A DNA stretch of 45,026 bases from Bauldia sp. (lineage in GTDB: Bacteria > Pseudomonadota > Alphaproteobacteria > Rhizobiales > Kaistiaceae), in NCBI GenBank assembly GCA_028284325.1, contig JANQRX010000011.1, positions 75,792-120,817 of the forward strand, given 5' to 3'. Every line of letters begins with the position of its first letter. The first letter of the stretch is position 1. Below the pieces are notes generated by a model. It did not search any database and was not told the DNA's origin. It was given only the letters and a program-made list of their open reading frames with translations. Made by a program: the position numbers and the translations under genes. Shown in pieces: positions 18,882 through 26,189 of this stretch.

Positions 18882-19588
18882 GGTGAAGTCTCGGGCTGCC
18901 ATCTACAAATCGCTGAGTGAATCGCGCTGGCAATCGGAAGCAGCCTTTCGATTTGAAGCCGTTCAAGTCTTTGCCTCGATGTCCCTCTTAGCAAGGGCTC
19001 TCGTTTTGCATGCTCATCCTCCAGCGAGGTGACAAGAAGCAGACAGTCGATGTTCTGAAAACGGGGCTTCGAGGGCGATAGGACATTCTTTGAGAACAAA
19101 AACTCGATTATCCCAAATATCGATGATTCACCTGGTGAAAAAAGGATGCACTCCCCGCTTCTTCCCATCGCCGGCTCAAAAACAACTAGCGCCACCCTCA
19201 ACGCGTCGATTGCACCCTGCCTGCGCGCATATCCTCCTAACTGCTTGTCCGCATTGCTCAGATGGGCTTCGACGCGACGAAAGAGATGTGTCGCGAGCCT
19301 TCGGTCTGCGTCTTCTGGATTGGGCAGTTCATCAATGATGTTGCGAGTCGAGATTTGTCCGTATGCTCGCATCGGCTGACCTTGCCGCGCCGCCTCGTCG
19401 AAGATCTTATTGTATATGTGGTGTGTGTAGCTTTCTTGGATACTCTTCAACTCCATCAAAACATTTTGCCGGGGAAAGAATAGATCTGGGGTTCGGCCTG
19501 TATTTGATCGCCTAGGCAAACTCCCCGCATCGATGTTCAATCCTCCAAAGTTACTGAGGCCCGCAGAAATCGCCTGCTCCAAGGTCAT
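18860..19588 (-). CDS. unknown protein with PD-(D/E)xK nuclease-like N-terminus, low GC insertion
   Basis: 242 residues from the ATG at 19588. I do not recognise the family. The N-terminus reads TPDLFFPRQNVLMELKSIQE: Pro34-Asp35, ten residues, then Glu46-Leu-Lys48, which is the PD-(D/E)xK nuclease signature, preceded by a Gly-rich helix that could position a metal. A helical middle with YNKIFDEAARQGQPMRAYGQ and RRVEAHLSNADKQLGGYARR follows, then beta-like ALRVALVVFEPA and IDCLLLVTSLEDEH. GC is far below the surroundings (about 45% or less between 18.95 and 19.55 kb). It separates exo from lig and starts 42 bases from the lig start on the opposite strand. An in-frame upstream ATG at 19675 lies inside lig and is unlikely. 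Nuclease activity is inference. Confidence 0.72.
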   Translation of the reverse strand: MTLEQAISAGLSNFGGLNIDAGSLPRRSNTGRTPDLFFPRQNVLMELKSIQESYTHHIYNKIFDEAARQGQPMRAYGQISTRNIIDELPNPEDADRRLATHLFRRVEAHLSNADKQLGGYARRQGAIDALRVALVVFEPAMGRSGECILFSPGESSIFGIIEFLFSKNVLSPSKPRFQNIDCLLLVTSLEDEHAKREPLLRGTSRQRLERLQIERLLPIASAIHSAICRWQPETSPHSGSSS

Positions 19589-19629
19589 TTCGGCCTCCGA
19601 TTCGCTCTTGGCCCATGATAATCGAAAGA

Positions 19630-21234
19630 ATGCGGCTCTTTGCTTCGCTCCTCGACAACCTCGTCCTGACGCCACAGCGCAACGTCAAGCTGCGGCTGCT
19701 GGTCGACTACTTTCGCGCCACCCCGGACCCGGCGCGCGGCTACGCCCTGGCCGTCCTCACAGGCGCGCTCGACATCCCGGGCGTCAAGCCGGCGATGCTG
19801 CGCGACCTTGTGCGCGAGCGCGTGGACGCCGAGCTCTTCGCCTATTCCTATGATTTCGTTGGCGATTTCGCTGAAACGGTGTCGCTGATCTGGCCGGCCG
19901 AAGGCGACACCGACCACCCGCCGGACCTTGCCGAACTGGTGGAATCGCTCCTGCGCGCCTCGCGCAGCGACGGCCCGCGGATCGTGGAACGCTGGCTCGA
20001 CGCGCTGGACACCACCGAGCGCTGGGCGCTGATCAAGCTGGTCACCGGCGGCTTGCGGGTCGGCGTCTCGGCGCGGCTCGCCAAGCAGGCGCTCGCCCAA
20101 CTCGGCGGGCGCGAGATCGCCGACATCGAAGAGGTGTGGCACGGTGTCGAGCCACCCTACACCGACCTGTTCGCGTGGCTGGAAGGTCGGGCCGACCAAC
20201 CGCGCTCGGCGCGCGCGGCGCCGTTCCGTCCCGTGATGTTGTCGCAGCCGATCGCCGAGGACGACTTCGCGCGGATCACACCCGACACCTATGCGGCCGA
20301 ATGGAAGTGGGACGGCATCCGCGTCCAGGCAGTGCGGGACGGCGATGTCGTGCGCCTCTACAGTCGCACCGGCGACGATATCTCGCGGGCGTTTCCCGAT
20401 CTGGTCGACGGACTCGATATCGAGGGCGCGCTCGACGGCGAACTTCTGGTGGGACGGCCCACCGACGACGGGTTCGTCGCCGGCTCGTTCGGTGATCTGC
20501 AACAGCGCCTCAACCGCAAGACCGTCTCGCGCAAGCTGATGGCAAGCCATCCGGCGTTCCTGCGCGCCTACGACTGCCTGATCGCCGGCACCGAGGATGT
20601 GCGGGCGATGCCCTGGGAGGCGCGCCGCCGGCGGCTCGAAACACTGGTCGACGATTCGCGTAGCGGCCGCATCGACCTGTCGCCGGTGCTGGCCTACGGC
20701 AGCGTCGACGAGCTGCGCGCGCTCCGGGTCGATCCACCCGATCCGCTGATCGAAGGGCTGATGCTGAAGCGGCGCGATTCCGTCTACGAGGCCGGACGGC
20801 CGAAGGGCCCGTGGTTCAAGTGGAAACGCGACCCGCATCTCGTCGACGCGGTGCTGATGTACGCCCAGCGCGGCCACGGCAAGCGCTCGTCCTTCTATTC
20901 CGACTACACCTTCGGCGTCTGGCGCGACGCGGGCGACGGCGACGAACTGGTGCCGGTCGGCAAGGCCTATTTCGGCTTCACCGACGAGGAACTCGCCGAG
21001 ATCGACCGCTTCGTGCGCAACCACACGGTCAACCGCTTCGGCCCGGTGCGCGAGGTGGTCCACACGCCGACAGAGGGATTGGTGCTGGAGGTCGCGTTCG
21101 AGGCGCTCAACCGCTCGACGCGGCACAAATCGGGGGTCGCGATGCGCTTCCCGCGCATCTCGCGGCTGCGCTGGGACAAACCGCCGGCCGAGGCCGACCG
21201 GTTGGAAACGCTGGTCAAGCTGATCCGGGCGTGA
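19630..21234 (+). CDS. lig: ATP-dependent DNA ligase of the Lhr-associated repair cluster
   Basis: 534-residue ATP-dependent ligase. N-terminal adenine-domain helices come first (MRLFASLLDNLVLTPQRNVK, then DYFRATPDPARGYALA), then the nucleotidyltransferase motif I EWKWDGIRVQ with the adenylated Lys at about 226, motif III-like LDGELLVG, motif IV EGLMLKRRDS, motif V WFKWKRDPHLVDAV, and a C-terminal OB fold ending LRWDKPPAEADRLETLVKLI. An ATG at 19615 is also in frame, but family members align from 19630. It joins nicks after the helicase, exonuclease and phosphoesterase have processed ends. The stop faces that of the RES toxin gene, 7 bases apart. Confidence 0.94.
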   Translation: MRLFASLLDNLVLTPQRNVKLRLLVDYFRATPDPARGYALAVLTGALDIPGVKPAMLRDLVRERVDAELFAYSYDFVGDFAETVSLIWPAEGDTDHPPDLAELVESLLRASRSDGPRIVERWLDALDTTERWALIKLVTGGLRVGVSARLAKQALAQLGGREIADIEEVWHGVEPPYTDLFAWLEGRADQPRSARAAPFRPVMLSQPIAEDDFARITPDTYAAEWKWDGIRVQAVRDGDVVRLYSRTGDDISRAFPDLVDGLDIEGALDGELLVGRPTDDGFVAGSFGDLQQRLNRKTVSRKLMASHPAFLRAYDCLIAGTEDVRAMPWEARRRRLETLVDDSRSGRIDLSPVLAYGSVDELRALRVDPPDPLIEGLMLKRRDSVYEAGRPKGPWFKWKRDPHLVDAVLMYAQRGHGKRSSFYSDYTFGVWRDAGDGDELVPVGKAYFGFTDEELAEIDRFVRNHTVNRFGPVREVVHTPTEGLVLEVAFEALNRSTRHKSGVAMRFPRISRLRWDKPPAEADRLETLVKLIRA

Positions 21235-21241
21235 GCGTCGA

Positions 21242-21952
21242 TCAGGTGGGCAGTGGCGCCGGTCCCACATCGGTCAACCGCAGCATCGTCACGCTGCCGG
21301 TGCGATCCCAGCGGTACTCGTAATGATCGGCCTGCACCACCGGCAGCCGGACCTGTGACGGGCGGTAGATGCACACATTGGTACCGGGGGCATGGCGCAC
21401 CGCGTCGTAGACGATGCCGTTCTCGCCGGGGCCCGTTTCCGGCCAGCGCAGGGCGACGCCGAACGGCTGCGAAGCGGCGTAGCTGTCGGGATCGTAGAGG
21501 TCCGGGCGCGTGTCCTTCATGCCTCGGATGTCGATCAGCTCGCAATCCACGGACGCGACGAGCTGGCGCATCTGGATGGCGCTCGGGAAGGCGTCCGCCG
21601 ACAGCTTCAGGCGGCGTGTGTGGTGGTAGACGGTCTCCGCAATCGCGGTCGCGACGTCGAACGCGGCGTACCACGCGCCGAGGCGTCCGTCGGTGAAGCG
21701 TCCGCCGGCCTCGTCGGCATGGAGAAACGCCGCCACCACCAGCGTCCCGCCGGGCCCATGGACGATCTCGTCGTCGGGCAGATGGGCCAGACGCCGCGAC
21801 AGGCGGTCATTGGTGATGGCCTCCAGGAGAAAGGCCGCCCGGAGGTCGTCCACGTCCGCGCTGAGATCGTCGAACACGCCGACGGTGGGATAGCGGCTGG
21901 CGATCAGTCTGTGGGTCGGCACGCTGACGTGCGAACGCCTCGGCGCGGTCAC
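21242..21952 (-). CDS. RES-domain toxin
   Basis: 236 residues from a GTG that overlaps the antitoxin stop (GTGA). RES toxins such as MbcT deplete NAD+ by phosphorolysis or hydrolysis. Family marks are THRLIASRYPTVGVFDDL at residues 12-30, AITNDRLSRRL, GRFTDGRLGAWYAAFDVATAIAE-type segment with the conserved Tyr and Glu, and ENGIVYDAVRHAPGTNVCIY. It is downstream of the Xre/ParS antitoxin in the usual order and is convergent with lig. Nothing suggests truncation. Confidence 0.92.
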   Translation of the reverse strand: MTAPRRSHVSVPTHRLIASRYPTVGVFDDLSADVDDLRAAFLLEAITNDRLSRRLAHLPDDEIVHGPGGTLVVAAFLHADEAGGRFTDGRLGAWYAAFDVATAIAETVYHHTRRLKLSADAFPSAIQMRQLVASVDCELIDIRGMKDTRPDLYDPDSYAASQPFGVALRWPETGPGENGIVYDAVRHAPGTNVCIYRPSQVRLPVVQADHYEYRWDRTGSVTMLRLTDVGPAPLPT

Positions 21953-22389
21953 TTCACGCCGCGCCAGGCGTCGATGTAGCGGCGCAGGGTGTAGAGATCG
22001 TCCATGCTGCCACCGAGCGCGCGCTCGAACGGGGACTTCCCGCCGAAGGGGATGTCGGTGTTGGCGCTTTTGAACCACCGCGCCGCGCTGGCATCGTCGG
22101 CAAACAGCAGCTTCAGACCCTTGTGGATGCCGAGAAGCAGCGAAATGCGCTCCAACTGATCGCGGGTCAGCGTGCCCACCTTGCCGGCCTTCCAGTTGTG
22201 GTAGGTCGGCCGCGCAATGCCGCCAAGCAGGGTGCGGCGCTGGTCGACCGTGAGGCGCCAGGCGTCCGCCAATGACAGGAAAAGCCGTATCGCCGATTCG
22301 GAAAGCCCTTTGCGAACAAGAGGATCGCCCACATCGAGGGCCACCCCCTCAACCTGCCACGCGGCGCTGGCTTCACTGAATCCGGCCAT
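21949..22389 (-). CDS. Xre/MbcA/ParS-type antitoxin
   Basis: 146 residues. The N-terminal part has an Xre-like helix-turn-helix (AWRLTVDQRRTLLGGIARPTYHNWKAGK at about 44-71), and the C-terminal part has the antitoxin-toxin binding domain (DQLERISLLLGIHKGLKLLF, then ARWFKSANTDIPFGGKSP, and MDDLYTLRRYIDAWRG). It neutralises the RES toxin encoded directly downstream and is expected to repress the pair. The 35 bases before the ATG are AT-rich and hold a 14-base palindrome, a good candidate operator. Confidence 0.93.
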   Translation of the reverse strand: MAGFSEASAAWQVEGVALDVGDPLVRKGLSESAIRLFLSLADAWRLTVDQRRTLLGGIARPTYHNWKAGKVGTLTRDQLERISLLLGIHKGLKLLFADDASAARWFKSANTDIPFGGKSPFERALGGSMDDLYTLRRYIDAWRGVK

Positions 22390-22416
22390 GGCTCATGCTC
22401 TCTATCTAAACTCAAT

Positions 22417-22430
22417 ATCTATATATAGAT
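22417..22430 (-). promoter_or_regulatory. palindrome upstream of the toxin-antitoxin operon (candidate operator/-10)
   Basis: ATCTATATATAGAT is a perfect 14-base palindrome located 28-41 bases before the antitoxin ATG in an AT-rich patch (22400-22440) of an otherwise GC-rich window. It could be the operator of the Xre antitoxin overlapping the promoter -10. Autoregulation is typical of such pairs, but binding here is inference. Confidence 0.5.
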
Positions 22431-22489
22431 CATTCCCTCCTCCGTCAATCACCAAGGAAGCCCCGTCTACGCGCACCCGGATGGCAGGG

Positions 22490-22960
22490 CTATGGCCGTT
22501 CCCAGCGGTAGCGGATGTCGGGCATGCGCTCCTCGTTGCCTCTGCCGTCGGTGAACGCGATCGCGCGAAACTCGCGCGCTTCGTAGAACCGTCGGGCGCG
22601 CGTGTTGGCCTGAAAGCACCAAAGCTCCAGTGCGCCGGTAGCCGTTTTCTTGGCGCGTTCAAGGAGCGCCGAACCGGCTCCACGACCGACATGGTCCGGA
22701 TGCACGTAGAGCAGACGGATTTCGCTGCCCGCGCGAGCCAGGAAGCCAGCCATCTCGGCACCGAATTCCGCGACCGTGACCTGACATTCGCCGAACACGA
22801 CGCCGCCGATGAAGGCGCGGTCGTCTTCGGGCGTGTGGAGCCGCGGCAGAAACGTCAGTGTCGCGAACGACGCGGTGAACAACGCCGCGACCGCATCGAT
22901 GTCGGCACGTTCAGCGGGACGAACCCGCAAGTCGGGCCCGTCCGGATCGCGGTCCGTCAC
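22490..22960 (-). CDS. GNAT family N-acetyltransferase
   Basis: 156 residues from a GTG that overlaps the dcd stop (GTGA). It is a Gcn5-related acetyltransferase: LRVRPAERADIDAVAALF near 11-28, then IRLLYVHPDHVGRGAGSALLERAKK near 80-105, which contains the acetyl-CoA loop RGAGSA, and LWCFQANTRARRFYEAREFR, the helix 4 and beta-7 segment. The substrate is not predictable. It is probably co-transcribed with dcd. The next gene in the same direction is the antitoxin, after a 100-base gap with its own AT-rich promoter region. Confidence 0.9.
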   Translation of the reverse strand: MTDRDPDGPDLRVRPAERADIDAVAALFTASFATLTFLPRLHTPEDDRAFIGGVVFGECQVTVAEFGAEMAGFLARAGSEIRLLYVHPDHVGRGAGSALLERAKKTATGALELWCFQANTRARRFYEAREFRAIAFTDGRGNEERMPDIRYRWERP

Positions 22961-24150
22961 CGGAAGTGCTTGGAGAGCTTCAGGCCCTGGCCCTGGTAGT
23001 TGGAGGTCGAGGTCTGGCCGTAAAGGGTTTCCGGCTTCTCGGTGATCTGCTCATAGACCAGCCGGCCGATGCTCTGTCCGTGGACGAGCTGGAACGGCAC
23101 CTCGTAGCTGCGCACCTCCAGCACCGCGCGGCTGCCCGGCTGGCCGTCCTCGGTCGCCCCGAAGCCGGGGTCGAAGAAGCCCGCATAGTGGACCCGGAAC
23201 TCGCCCATGGTCGGGTCGATGGGCGCCATTTCGGCCGCCAGGTCCGCCGGAATCTGGACCCTCTCCTTGGACGCGAGGATATAGAACTGGTTGGGGTCGA
23301 GGATGACTTCGCCGGCGGTGCGCAGCTTGATCGGCTCCCAGTAGTCCAGCATGTCGTGGGCGCCGACGCGGTCCACGTCGATCACGTCGGTGTGGCGCTG
23401 GGCGCGATAGCCGACCAAGCCTTCCGGGTCCTCGGGCGACAGGTTGACGCTGAGGTTCAGGCCGTGGCGGATGTTGGGCTCGCCGTCGACCAGCGGCTGA
23501 CGGGCGTGGCGCTCGGTGAGTTCGGCGTCGCTCAGGCGAAAATCCTGATAGGTCGGCTGCATGCTGTTCCGCCGCCGGAACCGAATCTGGTTGAGCCGGC
23601 TGCCGGTGCGCACGCGTATCGGAAACGTCCGCGGAGAGATTTCGGCATAGAGCGGACCGCGGTAGCCGGTCCGCACGTCGTCGAAGATCTCGCTGTGGTC
23701 GGTGATCAGGCGGGTGAAGACGTCGAGCCGCCCGGTGGAGCTTTTCGGATTGGCGACGGCGGAGATGCTGGTCAGCGGCTCCAGGTCGACGTGCTCCTGC
23801 AGTTCGACGATATAGACCGCGCCCCGCTCCAGCACCGCGCCGTTGGCGAGGTCGACCCTGGTCGCGGACAGGTGGTCGAGCTGCTCGGCGACAGTCTTGT
23901 CGCGCCCGGGCAGGAAGCTGGCGCGCACCCGGTGCGCGGTGCGGCCGAGGCGGAGGTCGAGGCTCGCCGGCTGGATCTGGTCGGGCACGATGTCGGTGAT
24001 GGCGGCGACGACCTTGCGCCGGATCAGATGCTCGATCTTCTGGCACGGCAGCAGGCCCGGCTGGGTACCGAGATCGCCGGTCGGCAGCGGTTCGGCTGCG
24101 CCGGTCATGTCGCTCGGCTCGGCACTGATCGCAAAGAGACTATCGGCCAT
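22957..24150 (-). CDS. dcd: dCTP deaminase, long alphaproteobacterial form
   Basis: Deaminates dCTP to dUTP in pyrimidine deoxynucleotide synthesis. At 397 residues it is about twice the length of E. coli Dcd and matches the long alphaproteobacterial family. Recognisable parts are LPCQKIEHLIRRKVV, then PASLDLRLGRTAHRVRAS, then SAVANPKSSTGRLDVFTRL and the C-terminal half with GSRAVLEVRSYEVPFQLVHG and IGRLVYEQ. The SSTGRLD segment corresponds to the nucleotide-binding SSxxR of the family. ATG at 24150 is chosen; a GTG/ATG-type extension to 24189 is possible. It overlaps the GNAT gene by GTGA. Confidence 0.9.
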   Translation of the reverse strand: MADSLFAISAEPSDMTGAAEPLPTGDLGTQPGLLPCQKIEHLIRRKVVAAITDIVPDQIQPASLDLRLGRTAHRVRASFLPGRDKTVAEQLDHLSATRVDLANGAVLERGAVYIVELQEHVDLEPLTSISAVANPKSSTGRLDVFTRLITDHSEIFDDVRTGYRGPLYAEISPRTFPIRVRTGSRLNQIRFRRRNSMQPTYQDFRLSDAELTERHARQPLVDGEPNIRHGLNLSVNLSPEDPEGLVGYRAQRHTDVIDVDRVGAHDMLDYWEPIKLRTAGEVILDPNQFYILASKERVQIPADLAAEMAPIDPTMGEFRVHYAGFFDPGFGATEDGQPGSRAVLEVRSYEVPFQLVHGQSIGRLVYEQITEKPETLYGQTSTSNYQGQGLKLSKHFR

Positions 24151-24291
24151 GGGATTGGGTCCGGTTTCGAATCGCGGCGGACATACCACGAACCTTGGTA
24201 GGCCACATCGGGGCCGGCTGGCGACCGGAATCCGTCACCGATCCCCGTGATCCACATGGCCTGCCGCCGCCCCCGCTTCTCGGTCTTTGCG

Positions 24292-24320
24292 TTGACAGAC
24301 GGTCACGGGCCGGGTTAGCT
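24292..24320 (+). promoter_or_regulatory. sigma-70-type promoter of the metZ leader
   Basis: TTGACA at 24292-24297, a 17-base spacer and TTAGCT at 24315-24320. A transcript would begin near 24327, just before the first stem of the SAM-II aptamer, which supports the call. Confidence 0.65.
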
Positions 24321-24328
24321 GCCCTCGT

Positions 24329-24385
24329 CCCGTGGTCATTTGAGCCGGCCGGCTTGCAGCCACGTTAAACAACTCGCTAAAAGGT
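24329..24385 (+). ncRNA. SAM-II riboswitch aptamer
   Basis: The leader of metZ holds the SAM-II signature. CGTGG (24331-24335) pairs with CCACG (24360-24364) to form P1; the conserved loop TCATTTGAGCC and CTTGCAGCCACG follow, then TTAAACAA-type linker and GCTAAAA (24376-24382), which forms the pseudoknot. SAM-II binds S-adenosylmethionine and shuts off methionine synthesis genes, and it is known in alphaproteobacteria before metA, metX and metZ. The gene downstream is metZ, as expected. Confidence 0.92.
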
Positions 24386-24395
24386 CGGGACGTGC

Positions 24396-24421
24396 AACCC
24401 GGCCCCGCGGCCGGGTTTTTT
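24396..24421 (+). terminator. intrinsic terminator between aptamer and metZ
   Basis: AACCCGGCC (24396-24404) and GGCCGGGTT (24409-24417) form a nine-pair stem with loop CCGC, followed by T residues to 24421. It lies 14 bases after the SAM-II core and 17 before the metZ ATG, so it is likely the expression platform. Parts of the aptamer (GGCCGG at 24347-24352, CCGGCC at 24345-24350) could pair with either arm and prevent the stem; that switching is inference. Confidence 0.8.
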
Positions 24422-24438
24422 GTTGGGGGTGCCGGACC

Positions 24439-25641
24439 ATGGCACGGAAGACGAGAAAGACACGCAAGCGGCTGAAACCGGCCACCCAGCTCGTCCACGG
24501 CGGGATCGAGCGGTCGCAGTTCGGCGAGAACGCCGAAGCGCTGTTCCTCACCCAGAGCTTCGTCTACGACAGCGCCGAACAGGCGGCCGCGCGCTTCGAG
24601 GGCAAGGAGCCGGGCTTCATCTATGCCCGCTTCGCCAACCCCACCGTTGCCATGTTCGAGGAGCGGATGCGGCTTCTCGAAGGCGCGGAAGCCGCGCGGG
24701 CGACGGCCAGCGGCATGGCCGCGGTCACCGCCTCGATGCTCTGCCATCTCCGCGCCGGCGATCACGTGGTCGCGGCCAAGGCGCTGTTCGGCTCGTGCCG
24801 CTACGTAGTCGAGGACCTGCTGCCGCGCTATGGCATCACCTCGACGCTGGTCGACGGTACCGACCTCGATCAATGGCGCGAGGCGAGGACGCCGGACACC
24901 AAGACCTTCTTTCTCGAGACGCCGACCAACCCCACGCTGGAGGTGCTCGATATCGAGTCGATCGCCGGGATCGCTCACGAGGTCGGTGCGCGGCTGATCG
25001 TCGACAACGTCTTCGCCACCCCCGTGCTGCAGCGACCGCTGGAGCTTGGCGCCGACGTGGTGGTCTACTCCGCCACCAAGCACATCGACGGCCAGGGGCG
25101 CGTGCTCGCCGGCGTGATCCTCGCCGACAACGCCTTCATCGACGATCACCTCCACACCTTCCTTCGCCAGACCGGGCCCTCGCTCAGCGCCTTCAACGCC
25201 TGGGTGATGCTCAAGGGCCTGGAAACTCTGGAAATCCGCGTGAAGCGACAGTCCGAGACCGCCGCGCTGCTCGCCGACCGGCTGGCCGACCACAAGAAGG
25301 TGCAGCGGGTCTACTATCCAGGCCGGCCGGACCATCCGCAATACGAACTTGCGAAGCGCCAGATGGCCGGGCCGTCGACGCTGATCGCCTTCGAGGTCAA
25401 GGGCGGGCGCAAGGGCGCCTTCAACATGCTCAACGAACTAAGGGTCATCGGCATCTCCAACAATCTCGGCGACGCCAAGAGCCTGATCACCCACCCGTCG
25501 ACCACGACCCATCAACGGCTGAGCGAGGCCGCGCGGCGGGAGTTCGGAATCACCCAGGCGCTGGTGCGGCTTTCGGTCGGTCTGGAAGATCCACAGGACC
25601 TCACGGACGACCTGGTGAACGCCCTCGATACGCTCGGCTGA
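24439..25641 (+). CDS. metZ: O-succinylhomoserine sulfhydrylase
   Basis: PLP enzyme that makes homocysteine from O-succinylhomoserine and sulfide in methionine synthesis. 400 residues of the Cys/Met metabolism PLP family: TQLVHGGIERSQFGENAEAL at the start, YARFANPT at about 70, ETPTNPTLEVLDI, and the PLP-binding Lys at about 214 in YSATKHIDGQGRVLAG. The C-terminal LGDAKSLITHPSTTTH fits the sulfhydrylase branch. The call as MetZ rather than MetB or MetC rests on overall pattern and on the SAM-II leader. A G-rich ribosome site (24425-24429) directly follows the terminator. The frame open from 24340 covers leader RNA and is not coding. Confidence 0.93.
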   Translation: MARKTRKTRKRLKPATQLVHGGIERSQFGENAEALFLTQSFVYDSAEQAAARFEGKEPGFIYARFANPTVAMFEERMRLLEGAEAARATASGMAAVTASMLCHLRAGDHVVAAKALFGSCRYVVEDLLPRYGITSTLVDGTDLDQWREARTPDTKTFFLETPTNPTLEVLDIESIAGIAHEVGARLIVDNVFATPVLQRPLELGADVVVYSATKHIDGQGRVLAGVILADNAFIDDHLHTFLRQTGPSLSAFNAWVMLKGLETLEIRVKRQSETAALLADRLADHKKVQRVYYPGRPDHPQYELAKRQMAGPSTLIAFEVKGGRKGAFNMLNELRVIGISNNLGDAKSLITHPSTTTHQRLSEAARREFGITQALVRLSVGLEDPQDLTDDLVNALDTLG

Positions 25642-25716
25642 GCCGCGTTGACCGGCGCCGCCACCGGCACATATGGTCCCGACGGGGACTCGCTGGGGGT
25701 TCGCGCGGAGTCGGCG

Positions 25717-26109
25717 ATGTATCGTGAAATCACGCGGGCCATCCAGGTGACCGTCGAGCCGACCTACATGGAATCGGAATCCTCGCCCGAGCGGTCGCGC
25801 TACTTCTGGGCCTACCAGATCGAAATCGCCAATCTCGGGCACGAGATCGTTCGCTTGCGGTCGCGGCACTGGCAGATCACCGACGCCGAAGGCCGGATCG
25901 AAGAGGTGCGGGGCGCCGGCGTGGTCGGCGAACAGCCGGTGCTGGAGCCGGGCGAATCGTTCGTCTACACCAGCGGCTGTCCCCTCAACACGACGTCGGG
26001 CATCATGGTCGGCACCTACCAGATGCAGAACGAACGCGGCGAGCTGTTTTCCGTCGCGATTCCCGCCTTTTCGCTCGATCTGCCCGACGAGGAACGGACG
26101 CTCAACTGA
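25717..26109 (+). CDS. apaG: ApaG protein
   Basis: 130 residues with the ApaG (DUF525) beta-sandwich pattern: [17 protein letters not shown], then [29 protein letters not shown], the glycine loop [15 protein letters not shown], and [20 protein letters not shown]. In enterobacteria it is linked to ApaH and cobalt/magnesium resistance; its biochemical role is unsettled. ATG at 25717 with GGAG upstream is preferred to the longer frame from 25648, whose leader is unlike the family. It lies 75 bases after metZ on the same strand. Confidence 0.93.
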   Translation: MYREITRAIQVTVEPTYMESESSPERSRYFWAYQIEIANLGHEIVRLRSRHWQITDAEGRIEEVRGAGVVGEQPVLEPGESFVYTSGCPLNTTSGIMVGTYQMQNERGELFSVAIPAFSLDLPDEERTLN

Positions 26110-26189
26110 GCCAGAAACCCGCCATAGTTGGCCCGCTCAATGACGACGCCACCGCGATCCTGAGGCAGTTCGACGTTTGCGACGCCGAC

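Noticed and set aside
18882-19588. insertion sequence or prophage remnant around the low-GC gene
   Set aside because: No transposase, integrase, terminal inverted repeat or flanking direct repeat was found by eye; only composition and position suggest transfer.
22966-24201. 411-residue plus-strand frame opposite dcd
   Set aside because: Antisense shadow of dcd.
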